Below, piece after piece: positions 46,462 through 57,891 of a stretch of 64,000 bases of DNA; within the stretch, counting starts at the first letter, position 1, and the number at the start of each line of letters is the position of its first letter. A model generated the notes under the pieces. That model was not told where the DNA came from, did not search any database, and saw only the letters and a list, made by a program, of their open reading frames with translations. Source of the stretch: Hyperoodon ampullatus (lineage: Eukaryota; Chordata; Mammalia; Artiodactyla; Ziphiidae); contig OX457071.1 of assembly GCA_949752795.1 (NCBI GenBank), positions 24,040,800 to 24,104,799 of the forward strand, given 5' to 3'. The position numbers and the translations under genes were made by a program.

Positions 46462-46482
46462 AAAAGAAATATCCCAGAGTAA

Positions 46483-48459
46483 GTAATATTGGAAAATAAA
46501 TTTCATGTTAATAGAACTATTGGAGGTGCTTAACAACATTGAAAGTACAGAGCATAAAATATGGAAAGTTGACCCAAACTTAGAAGGAAAATGACAATTC
46601 TCCAAGGCATAGAAAAATTATTTTATATCACCAGTTATAAAAGGAGCTGGAGAAGGAGGCACTATTCAAAGTACTTTTCATGAGTTTTCTTTACAAAGAA
46701 TGTAAAACACTTTGATTGTTAATGTTTCAAATGTTTTAATACAGTGTATAATAACTAAATATTAGTTTTACTATTTTTTCATTCACCTATAAATATATAA
46801 CCAACAAAAAGAGAGTTTTTAATATTTTGACAAAAGTTTTTAAAGGTCATGGAACCATCATAATTTTTCCCATTGAGTTTTAAGATAGCTTTGCTTGGTT
46901 TTAGCTCACACCATCAATTTTACAATCCCAAGTGAGGACTGTCTGTATGTTAAATGACATGAGAGAAACTACTCATCTATTCAATTCAATTAACTCAGAA
47001 ACACAGTAATAAAATAAATAAGAACAAAAAACACCACTTCATTTATATTTATTATTTATCATAGTGCTCACAGTTTTGTTTTGTTTTTTCAATCTCCAGA
47101 TTGTTCGCTTCTTCTTCCTTAGAAGAGCAGACCCACTTCTCCTGATTTCTGTTTGTATTATATCAGAATACCGAGAAGGCTCAGGACATGCCATATTTTT
47201 TTTCATTAATACCCAGAATATTTCCCCCACTTCACCATAATAGCAATAATAGCCTCACTTTCTCTGTGGCCTTTCTGAATTGACCTTCCTTCCCGTCAAA
47301 TGATTTGCTACTCGGTTCTCCTTCTATAGGAATGATTTTCTACCTCTATTATAGCATGTTGTTTAATAAAGTCAGATTTTAAGTCATGTTCTGAGCTCCT
47401 TAGGCTCTTCTTCCTCTTCTCACTCATCTGCATTCCCCTAGTACATAACACAGTGGTGATTCTAATAATACCTAATGTCTAAAAATTCAGTATATTATGT
47501 TTTTCTTAATAAAATATTTTAATTTGGGCTATTTTTATACTGCAAAAACCTCCACATCTTTTAAACTTTTGTGGAGCATAATTGGATTGTATTTTTATTG
47601 ATATGTAACTTTCTGTTGCTGCTACTTTTATAGGTCCTTTTTCATATTGTTAATGACAGAAAAAGGAGAGGCCTGTACATGCATCTACATTCTTTGGGAA
47701 AATGTCAGGAAAACCAGATTGAAGCTATTGACTAATTTAAGAGACACATGTATGAATAAGTGAATTAGTAAATTTATACCTGTGTAAAATCTACTGATTT
47801 CATAATTGCTTAAGATTTCACATATATAGTATGCTGGACAATAATTGGTATGTGATTTAAATTTACTGTGTCATTTGAATACATTGTTTGCACATTTGCA
47901 TACAAGAAATTCTAAATTATCACTGGAAGAGTTAACCACTCCTTGCTCATAAAATATCTTTCCCCAAAATACATTTGTATCTTCTATTAAATAGTCACAA
48001 GCAATTTATGACAAAATGAACATGTGCACTTAAGTATTAAATATGGTTATGAGTTTCTGAGAATATGCCAGATTGATAATATTTACAGGTAAAACAAAAG
48101 GAATATTTTTTAAACATACAGGTAAGAAGAAGGCAAATATTTTACTGATTAAGTGAAATTCTGCAGTGAATGAACACTCCCTAAAAAGTGAAGGACATTT
48201 CAAAAGAAAATATATAGAGCATTAAGCTTAAAGTTGAAAATGACAGTATTCAATTTTCTAAACTGACTCAAGTAAATTATATTAAGATTATGAATTACTT
48301 ATTTTATTGTTCCCTGAGATTATAAGTATATTGCAAATGTCACTCTTGATGCCAAGACCTGTATTCCATTTATATATTTATTGAGAAGAGTATGGAGTGT
48401 GAGACAATATAATATGTCAAAATAGTTGAGATAATGATAGAATTTTACCAAAATATACT
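46483..48459. other. AT-rich sequence, nothing firmly recognised
   Basis: 47.25-47.45 kb has a pyrimidine-rich run with 'cattcccctagtacataacacag' that may be a diverged L2 end. Otherwise nothing was recognised. Confidence 0.45.
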
Positions 48460-48464
48460 TACAT

Positions 48465-48785
48465 CAGTTTTCGGTGACTTCTATAACAAATTACCCCAAG
48501 GTAGTGCTTAAATCAACAGAAATTTATTATCTTATAATTCCAGAAGCCAAAAGTACAAAAATAGTTTGACTGGATCAAAATTAAGTTGTTTTCTGCAGTG
48601 CTATGCTACTTCTGCAGGCTCTAGGGAGAATTCCTTTTTTGCCTCTTCCAGCTGCTGGCATTCCTTGGCTTGTGGTCATATTACAACAATCTCTCCCTTC
48701 ATGGATACATCACCTTGTCTTCTTCTGTCTATAATCTCCCTCTGTGTTTCTCTTTTAAAGACATTGTGATTACATTTAGTGCCCA
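48465..48785 (+). mobile_element. Old mammalian interspersed repeat (LTR-like, family not named)
   Basis: 'ataacaaattaccccaaggtagtgcttaaatcaacag', 'aatttattatcttataattcc', 'ctgcaggctctagggagaattcc', 'cttccagctgctggcattccttggcttgtgg' and 'cattgtgattacattt' follow a common mammalian repeat in order. Open frame of 67 codons at 48566-48769 belongs to it. Confidence 0.6.
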
Positions 48786-49162
48786 AGTAATGAAGAGAGA
48801 CATCAAATAGCCTGGGGATTCGTGGACTTTTGAATCACCCTTGAAGTTGTTCAATCATGAGCAACAACGTGTATTTTGTGAGGCAAATTATGTGTTTCTG
48901 TGTGTGTGCAGGTACATGTGTGCATGTGAGTGGCATGTGTGTTTTAATGAAGAAACAGGAGAGGACTTTCAGACATACCAGAGTTTAATCAAATTGCCTT
49001 TTTCATGTAACTGTTTTGATGAATTGTAGGACTAAACACTATCAACTTCTGTAAACATTTGATCTTATGATGTCACCATCATGATGTCTGGTCTTAGAGT
49101 GTTAAGGACAAGAAAAGTATGTATTGTTTTTTGAACTCTATTTTCATTTAATGGATTCTCTT
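48786..49162. other. Nothing recognised
   Basis: Includes a 62-codon open frame at 48841-49029 without recognised domain and a short (GT)n. Confidence 0.5.
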
Positions 49163-50334
49163 TCTTTCACATTGTTGTTTTTTTTCTCAATGTTCAGCTT
49201 TATTGGAGGATAGATGGCTTATAGAAACAATATTTTTTAAAAATTTATTGAGGTATAGTTGATATACAATATTATATTAGTTTCAGATGTACAGCATAGT
49301 TATTCAAAATTTTTATAGATTACACTCCATTTAATGTTACTATTAAATATTGGCTATATTCCCTATGCTGGATAATAACTCCTTGTAGCTTATTTGTTTT
49401 ATCATAGTAGTTTGTACCTCTTAATTCCCTACCCCCTCTTATCCCCCACTCCCACCACTGGTAATCACTAGTTTGTTCTGTATGTCTGTGAGTCTCTTTC
49501 TGTTTTGTTATATTTATATTCATTTGTTTTATTTTTTAGATTCCATGTATGAGTGATAACATACAGTATTTGTCTTTCTCCATCTCGCTTATTTCACAAA
49601 GCATAATATATTTTTCCAAAGAAGACCTACAGATGGCCAGGAGTCACATGAAAAAATGCTCAACATCACTAATCATCAGAAAAGCAAATCAAAACTACAA
49701 TGATATATCATCTCACACTTGTCAGAATGGCTGTCATCAAAAAGACCACAAATAACAAATTTTAGTGAGGATGTAGAGAAAAGGGAAAAGCTGTACACTG
49801 TTAGTGGAAACATAAATTGGGGCAGCCACTGTGGAAAACAGTATGGAGGTTCCTCAAAAAACTAAAAATATAGCTACCATATGATCCAGAAGTTTCACTC
49901 CTGGGGATATATCTAAAAAAGAACAAAAACAAAAGCACCAATTGGAAAAGATACCCACACCCCACTATTTATAGCAGCATTATTTACAATACCCAAGATA
50001 TGAAAGTGTTCAACAGATGAATCAATAAAGATGTGGTATGGGGACTTCCCTGCGGTCCAGTGGTTAAGACTTCGCCTTCCAATGCAGGGGGTGCGGGTTC
50101 TATCCCTGGTCGGGGAGCTAAGATCCCACATGCCTCACAGCCAAAAAACCAAAACATAAAACAGGAGCAATATTGTAACAAATTCAATAAAGACTTTAAA
50201 AATGATTCACATCAAAAAAAAAAAACTTAAAAATGAAATGATGTGGTATGTATATACAATGAAATACTACTCAGCAATAAAAAAGAAGGAAATTTTGCCA
50301 TTGGCAACAGCATGAACAGATCTTTCACATTGTT
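49163..50334 (-). mobile_element. Twin-primed (5'-inverted) L1MA-like element with 14-bp target duplication
   Basis: The 3' part (49177-49608) lies in the minus strand: poly(T), 3' UTR, then the ORF2 end up to 'ttatttcacaaagcataata'. The 5' part (49609-50320) is inverted and reads ORF2 on the plus strand from 'ttttccaaagaagacctacagatggcc' to 'tactactcagcaataaaaaagaagg'. The two parts are neighbours in the L1 sequence. The duplication tctttcacattgtt occurs at 49163-49176 and 50321-50334. A CHR-1 SINE interrupts the inverted part. Coding capacity is lost. Confidence 0.92.
50030..50250 (+). mobile_element. CHR-1-type SINE with 11-bp target duplication
   Basis: Head ggacttccctgcggtccagtgg, B-box-like gggttctatccc, 'gatcccacatgcc' and a tail with 'caataaagactttaaaaatgattc' and A12. 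The duplication gatgtggtatg is at 50030-50040 and 50240-50250. It differs clearly from CHR-2 and has a different 3' half. Nested in the inverted part of the twin-primed L1. Confidence 0.92.
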
Positions 50335-52037
50335 TTAAAGTCATTTATTCACTAAAAAATTTTCCTTGATATGAATTTTTAATCAAATATTTAACCAGTT
50401 TGATATTTTCAAACATCATCTATCACATCTTGTAACATCATGATAATAAGAATTTGTATTGTCTACATATTTAACAAATTCCCATGATCAATTCTGAGTA
50501 ATATCTCTTATCAATATCTCATTCTTTACTTTTTATATGTTTTAATTCATTATTATTTTATATACTATTTTTTGTTTTTATTATTTTAATGTCTTTTATT
50601 ATGAATGAGTGTAAAGTAGGGAGTGTTTCATACTTTTTAAAACTTAAGCATCATTTCTCAGTTGTATTTCAAGGAATACTTCTCTATATGGTACTTTTTA
50701 TGAAAAAACTATTACCAAATAATTGTTGTCTAATTCATCCTTCCTTTAATATCCCAAAGTATGTTGCATGCTGTAGACTCTGGCAAATCTTGCAGCAATT
50801 TTAATAAAATCTATTTGCTGAACTTTCTAGAACATGATGAAGAGTATTACCTTAAATATTCCTCTTCTTTTTCATATTCCTGTTCTTCTTTTTCCCCTTC
50901 TTCTCTTCCTATATAACATATGATCTCTTAGAACAATCTTTTATATTCTCCAGTTTGGGGAGTGCCCAATTAGAGAACAGCTTTCTCCTATTAATATGTT
51001 TTATATTCCATTTCTTAAAAGCTCTTCACTAAATGATTCTTCCTAACACTGGTATTTGTATGGTATCACTGTACTAGGCAAAAGCACATGAGATAATCTT
51101 ATTCTAAAAGCATGTGTTTTCCCAATTTTGTCATTGAGGCTATAAAGTAAATTGAAATGTGAGTCATTTACTCTGGAATGTCTTTTATATGTCTAAATCA
51201 TTATAATTATTAAGAAATAAATGATTTCCCAAACTGAAAAATTGTAAAATATTGTCACCAATAAAAAACTAGAGATGATATGATTCACAGCTTTCATTTA
51301 ACACTGGGAAAATAGACCCAGAGAATTTAATTATATTACCTAAAGTCATTCTAAGACTGGTAACCAAATTTTCTAGCTCTGAAATTGAGTGTGTTGTTTT
51401 TCCCCAGATGATGCTATTGAACTATTGATGTATTGTATGTTCACATTTTTGAAAATGATGACAACTCGATCACTATTGTTTATATATAATTTAAAAATTA
51501 CTCTTTGATTTTTTTATTTTTAAAATCCATCCAGAGATTGGTGGGTTGAATTATTCCAATTTTAGAAAATTACAAAGTGAACATAACATTGACCTTTTTA
51601 TACCTAGAATATTCACCTACAAATTTCAAATTGGAATCACTAGCTTTAAGTTCCAAATTGCCAAGGTAAATTACATGTTCAAATTAGAAGATACTTTGAG
51701 GGAAGCATATAAACTATATTACAATTGAAGGTTATAGCAGAAATCTATTTGCCTGCACACAGGAAAAGAATCTTACAGTGGAAAATGTCCTTTCTTTAAT
51801 TATTATTAAAATTTAAGAAGACATTTTTTCAAAAGATAGCTAGCCTAATATATGTATCTTATACCTAATTTGTGAAGTTGTACATAATAAGTTGGAAAAT
51901 ATCAATCTCTTCTAAGAAATTCTTCTATTCAACCATAAATATAAATAAATTTAATGCACTTGAAGTAATCTTATGATATTTTGGTTTATATTTTGTGTTA
52001 AAATAGCAATTTTATGCTATTAAAAATAGGCACACTT
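50335..52037. other. AT-rich sequence, nothing recognised
   Basis: No gene or named repeat. Confidence 0.5.
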
Positions 52038-52038
52038 A

Positions 52039-52081
<43 letters not shown>

Positions 52082-52276
52082 ACGCGGGCCTCCCACTGCT
52101 GTGGCCTCTCCTGCTGCGGAGCACAGACTCCAGACGCGCAGGCCCAGTGGCTATGGCTCACGGGCCCAGCCGCTCCGCGGCATGTGGGATCCCCCCAGAC
52201 CGGGGCACGAACCCATGTCCCCCGCATCGGCAGGCGGACTCCCAACCACTGCGCAACCAGGGAAGCCCATAAGATT
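52038..52276 (-). mobile_element. CHR-2 SINE, minus strand, T33 tail
   Basis: SINE at 52046-52268 with a poly(T) of 33 bases (52044-52076), tail gctgtacgcgggcctccc and head aaccagggaagccc. The duplication ataagatt is at 52038-52045 and 52269-52276. Private changes include a cagtggct in place of cagcggcc. Confidence 0.94.
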
Positions 52277-53151
52277 CATTTTTAACCTTACATTCTGTGT
52301 TATAGTTTTTCATAGTCTTTTTTAGAAGTCAAAAATTTTCTATTTTTAAATAGTATGTAATTCAAGTCCATATCTATTGGTACACAAGTTGCAATAAAAT
52401 AAATTTTAAAACATGAGGATAAATTGGCTTTGAGGGAAGTAATCAAATAGTAATATATTTTTCTCATAAATCACTTGGAGTTTCACATTTACAGGAAAAA
52501 AAAATTCTAAAATGTCATAGACATGTATTTACCTCCAGGCACCCAATGTAATAAAATGAATCTATTTCCATTTGTTCTGTGACAGGAGAAAAGTAGTCAG
52601 CCAACCACAGAGAACATGTTTTGGAAGATGTTTTGATTTGTGGGCTCTTTCAGATTGATAATGAATATGAGGTTTTATTCACTTCCATCTCAAGTTTACT
52701 TGGAAAACAATACCATAAACATCTATGTTGTGATTGGAATGCAAGATTATGTGTTGTCACTTAGATTTGTAATAGCCTAACAACTTGTTTTACAGATGAA
52801 CAAAAGACTTAAATGTCATCTTCCTTTTTAAAAAGAAGATTTATAAGTTATTAAATTACTACACTGTGAATGGTTTACAATAGTAATTTGATTAAGCTGG
52901 AGAACAGATAAAACATGTTAATATGAGGTTGATGTTTGACATAATTTATTTTAGCCTGAATTATTTTCATTCTACCTATCACCATAATACACATTTCTTA
53001 TCTTCCCAAATGAGTCAAGAATCATGAGGTCACTGCTTATGAAAACACTGTATATAAATCATTTTAATTACTTGTGAATAAATTTATTACTAGGGAACAC
53101 AAAGTATCACATATGAAAATTTATAGAATGTGAACAGTTGAAATTGTCATT
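52277..53151. other. AT-rich sequence, nothing recognised
   Basis: No gene or named repeat. Confidence 0.5.
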
Positions 53152-53384
53152 AAAGAAACCTCTTTGGGCTTCCCTGGTGGCGCAGTGGTTGAGAGTCCGC
53201 CTGCCAATGCAGGGGACACGGGTTCATGCCCTGGTCCGGGAGGATCCCACATGCCGCGGAGCGGCTGGGCCCGTGAGCCATGGCCGCTGAGCCTGCGCGT
53301 CCGGAGCCTGTGCTCCACAACGGGAGAGGCCATAGCAGTGAGAGGCCCGCATACCGCAAAAAAAAAAAAAAAAGAAACCTCTTT
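53152..53384 (+). mobile_element. CHR-2 SINE with 14-bp target duplication
   Basis: SINE at 53166-53370 ending gcataccgc and A16. Duplication aaagaaacctcttt is perfect at 53152-53165 and 53371-53384. A-box tggcgcagtgg intact; B-box region carries one CpG decay (ggttcatgccc). Confidence 0.96.
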
Positions 53385-56300
53385 ACATATATCACACAAA
53401 AATTTACATTAGAAAGAGCAACCTGTTATACTCTTTCTAATGTCTATAAGACAATGTTTTATGTTATGTGATTATCTTATTATATTTGATATTTTATATT
53501 CAATATGAACTCTAAAAAAAGAATTCTATCCTATTTCAGTTTTCAAGCTATGAATAATTTTACAATTATTATTGATTAATAGCTATATTGTGTGAGTGTA
53601 TATGAAGGGGGGGAGGAGTGGAGAGAAAGAAGAGCCAGTGTAAGATTTTATTAGTATTCAATAGCACTCGGAATGTTATTTCATTTTATGCAAAGTCTGA
53701 AAAGTCACAAACATTTCATGAGTTGAGGTTATTTAATTAAAAATGATCTTTATAAGCTAGCAAGAAACTATTCCAACTATCACTCTGCACTTTTTCTTCA
53801 TTTTGGTTACTGACAAGGGTCCAAAGAAAAGGAGCAATGTGGTGGGCAAGGGTGAATTACATACTAAGACACATGCCCCTAAGAATTGAATCATTATTAA
53901 TAGTTCTACAAATCAAAATAATTCTGAAAATGGTGCAATCAAACATTATCAGTTGTTATGGAATACATCATTTCAAACCTTCAGAGAAATTGACAATAGG
54001 GTATAGGAATCGGTTCCTATGAGAAGGAGATTTCTTATGCAATATCACTGTGAATAATTCTCACTCAAAAAAGCAAACGTAACAGTAACGCTGAATAGTG
54101 TTTGCTTTTAAGTGTTGATCTGACATAAGAAATAGAATTTATTAAATTACTAGCCGAAAAATAGAATTAAAGAAAAATCCAAATAACACCTGTCAAAATA
54201 TACAAAACAAGCAAACAAAATTAAGTATTCATTTGCAGAAACACAAAAGTAAACTTTAGCATGAGTGTTTCCAAATATTAAATGTAAACTAGACATAAAA
54301 TATAGATAATCTCCCACATATAATTAACAGTATGTATGAAATTTGTACTCTAAAACAATAAAAACAATTATTTTCAAGCAGACAGAAAATGTATCCAAAA
54401 GTTACCAAACATCAAACTGTTATGGAAATATCTGTAAGTTTTAAAAAATAAAATATTTAATGTCACATTCTGATAAAAGAAGGCATTAAAAGCAGAAATG
54501 AAAAACAAAATTTTGCATAAAATAGACCCAATTACTTGGAAACAGTGAATAGATATATTTCTTAATTATTTTAGTATAAGATGAAATCAAAACTTCTTTG
54601 CTCTCAATTTTGAGACAGACATTAAGATGCAGAATATACAGTGGAACTGTGAGGCTTAAAACGAAGTTATGAAAATGATGACATTTTAGTTAACAGTTTT
54701 GCTGCTGACCATTTTGGAGGTACTGGTACTGGACTAACTGTAACACAGTAAAATATAAAAATGGAACAAATATTTGAGTCAAATCTTTTCAAGTGTAGGA
54801 AAACACCTATCCATGATACTTGATAGAAAAGAGACAAATAAGGGACGTGTTACCTTCAGTCTGGCCTTCAATATTTATGCACTTTCAGACTGCGGCTGAA
54901 GAATGTGAAACAGGCAGAGAGAATTTGTCTTTCTGAGCTGATGATACAAACACTGGAGCTCAGTTTTCAGAAACAGCTGAAATTTGCAGAGAATATTATT
55001 GGAAGATAGTAAGCTACCCCAAAGTTTGAACCCAGAAGTCTTTCATGGGGCTTTTCTGTATGTCTTTGGCCAAGAGTTAGTCTGGGCAGGTGAAGAATGA
55101 GAATTTTAAAGTCCTGAAGCGTGTAACCACTGTGCAGTTTAAGGCAAAATGGAGATAATAGTTATGCACTCCTTGGACATATTAGAGTTCTGTCTACCTT
55201 GAGTGGAAGACATTACTGAGTACCTTGAGCACTCGTTTGTCACTCCAGAAATTCTGTGTTTTCATAGTTAGAGTCATGCTCTAAATTCAGAAAATATCCT
55301 AATACTAAGGGAAAAATCAAAACAGACCCAATCTAATCACTAGGGTCAAGTGAGAAGATACTATCTGCTTTCATCATGCTGGGCACACTAATCATCCTCT
55401 ATTCAGTTCAACACAGATTAAACCGTCTCCATAGAAACAAGCAGGAAGATATTTTGGAAGGAAGACATAATGTAATCAACACAGAGTAAAATGTGGATAC
55501 TATACCATGACCTGTATTTCAGCTGAGGGCACATTTCTTGGTCTTCTTTTCCAAAAAAAACTTCTAATCAGAAAAAATTTTTTAATTATTTAAGAACTTA
55601 TGATGTTTGGCCTTATTTAAGCCTTGAAACAGTTCGGTTCATAGATTTGAATCTAACGATAGGCTGCAAAACTTAATATAATTGAAACACTTGAATACAT
55701 TTTGATTTCTGCCTTTTTTTCTAATATTACAATAAGTTATTCAGGTTTGTTTATTTAATCAGTCATGCATTATTCTGAATTATGGATGAGTTCTAAAGCA
55801 TTAAATTAAAATAAGAAACCTAACCTTGTAAGCAGAACTTGGAAATTACTACGATCAAGGTATTTTGGAGTGAGGAATATTAAAAACCTGGAGATATAAT
55901 CAGGGATTACACATAAGCTATTGGAATATTGGAAATTGAAGTAGTTAAAATTCTGCTGCCAGTCAGAGACTAAAATTTGGATTCACTACTCTCCATCATT
56001 AAATGTTCCTGTAGAAAAGATATCATACATGAAACCTCCACAGTATAAAAATGATTATAAAAACACTGAACCAGAAAATTAAAATGATTGTTTATTTAAA
56101 TTGATAATGTAAAAAAATGAGTCCAGAATTTTGATAAGTGTGGTATTTTGAAACTAATTTAAAAGTATTCCTAGTGCTTAAGTTATGATTTTACTTACAT
56201 ATTTCAAAATGTACAATTCAAATTAATGATTAAATCTTTATCTTTAAGAGAGAAAAGACTAATCTAAATGATAATACAAGAAAAATGTAAATATTTATAC

Positions 56301-56394
56301 AGAAAAAGGATGACGTTATATTTTGTTTGTCAAATAGATTCCATTATTTGTATAATCATGAGGTTGCAAGAGAAAAAATAAATGATATATCTGC
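53385..56394. other. AT-rich sequence, nothing recognised
   Basis: About 3 kb without a recognisable gene or repeat. 54.84-55.28 kb is somewhat less AT-rich. A short purine run lies at 53604-53633. Confidence 0.45.
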
Positions 56395-56420
56395 AACACA
56401 CACACACACATACACACACA
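56395..56420 (+). repeat. (CA)n microsatellite
   Basis: About 13 ca units with one ta interruption. Confidence 0.9.
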
Positions 56421-56525
56421 ATTTCCTTCTTCTCACTATCCCCTTTATCTCCTAAGAAGTTATATATTGTTTATGTATCTTGCTTTGATTAATGGACTCT
56501 TTAGTAATTGGCTGGCTTTTTTCAT

Positions 56526-57891
56526 CATAGAGTTATTTATTTATTTATTTATTTTTAGGGCATCCTGTGAATAATTTTTTTAACATCTTTTTCGAAGTAT
56601 AATTGCTTTACAATGTTGTGTTAGTTTTTGCTGTATAAGAAAGTGAGTAAGCTATACGTATACATATATCCCCATATCCCCTCCCTCTTGCATCTCCCTC
56701 TCACCCTCCCTATTCCACCCCTCTAGGTGGTCACAAAGCACCGAGATGATCTCCCTGTGCTATGCAGCTGCTTCCTACTAGCTGTCTATTTTACATTTGG
56801 TAGTGTATATATGTCCATGCCATTCTCTCACTTTGTCCCAGCTTACCCTTTCCCCTCCCTGTGTCCTCGAGTCCATTCTCTAAGTCTGAGTCTCTATTCC
56901 TGTCCTACCCCTTGGTTCGTCAGAACCTTTATTTTTTTTTAAGATTCCATATATATGTGTTAGCATACGGTATTTGTTTTTCTCTTTCTGACTTACTTCA
57001 CTCTGTATGACACACTCTAGGTCCATCCACCTCACTGCAAATAACTCAATTTCGTTTCCTTTTATGGCTGAGTAATATTCCATTGTATAAATGTGCCACA
57101 TTCTCTTTATCCATTCATCTGTTGATGGACACTTATGTTGCTTCCATGTCCTGGTTATTGTAAATAGTGCTGCAATGAACATTGTGGTACATGACTCTTT
57201 TTGAATTATGGTTTTCTCAGGGTATATGCCCAGTAGTGGGATTGCTGGGTCGTATGGTAGTTCTATTTTTCATTTTTTAAGGAACCTCCATACTGTTCTC
57301 CATAGTGGCTGTATCAATTTACATTCCCACCTACACTGCAGGAGGGTTGCCTTTTCTCCACACCCTCTCCAGCATTTATGTTTGTAGATTTTTTTGATGG
57401 TAGCCATTCTGACTAGTGTGAGGTGGTATCTCATTGTAGTTTTGATTTGTATTTCTCTAATTATTAGTGATGTTGAGCATCCTTTCATGTGTTTGTTGGC
57501 AGTCTGTATATCTTCTTTGGAGAAATGTCTATTTAGGTCTTCTGCCCATTTTTGGATTGGGTTGTTTGTTTTCTTGATATTGAGCTGCATGAGCTGCTTG
57601 TAAATTTTGGAGATTAATCCTTTGTCAGTTGCTTCATTTGCAAATATTTTCTCCCATTCTGAGGGTTGTCTTTTTTGTCTTGTTTATGGTTTCCTTTGCT
57701 GTGCAAAAGCTTTTAAGTTTCATTAGGTCCCATTTGTTTATTTTTGTTTTTATTTCCATTTCTCTAGGAGGTGGGTCAAAAAGGATCTTTCTGTGATTTA
57801 TGTCATCGAGTGTTCTACCTATGTTTTCCTCTAAGAGTTTGATGGTGTCTGGCCTTACATTTAGGTCTTTAATCCATTCATAGAGTTATTT
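56526..57891 (-). mobile_element. 5'-truncated L1, minus strand, with 13-bp target duplication and double tail
   Basis: L1 body on the minus strand from a 5' breakpoint near 57878 (in ORF2) to the 3' end near 56582. Its ORF2 C-terminus is readable in two broken pieces, 57270-57590 and 56880-57182. The Cys/His motif has its histidine replaced by glutamine (CWRGC ... LQCRWEC). Flanks catagagttattt occur at 56526-56538 and 57879-57891. Left of the 3' end is T7 (56575-56581), a 17-bp non-L1 segment, then (TTTA)n up to the duplication. Confidence 0.93.
56533..56557 (+). repeat. (TTTA)n second tail of the L1
   Basis: About six ttta units, the outer A-rich tail in the minus-strand L1. Confidence 0.85.

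Larger units (their letters stand above)
45082..46482 (+). mobile_element. Young 5'-truncated L1 with 21-bp perfect target duplication
   Basis: The L1 body spans 45103-46461. The identical 21-bp flanks (starting aaaagaaatatcccagag) are at 45082-45102 and 46462-46482. The insert begins in the C-terminal third of ORF2 and ends with an A-rich tail that has become (TTAAA)n. The perfect duplication and the open reading frame make this the most recent L1 in the window. Confidence 0.97.
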
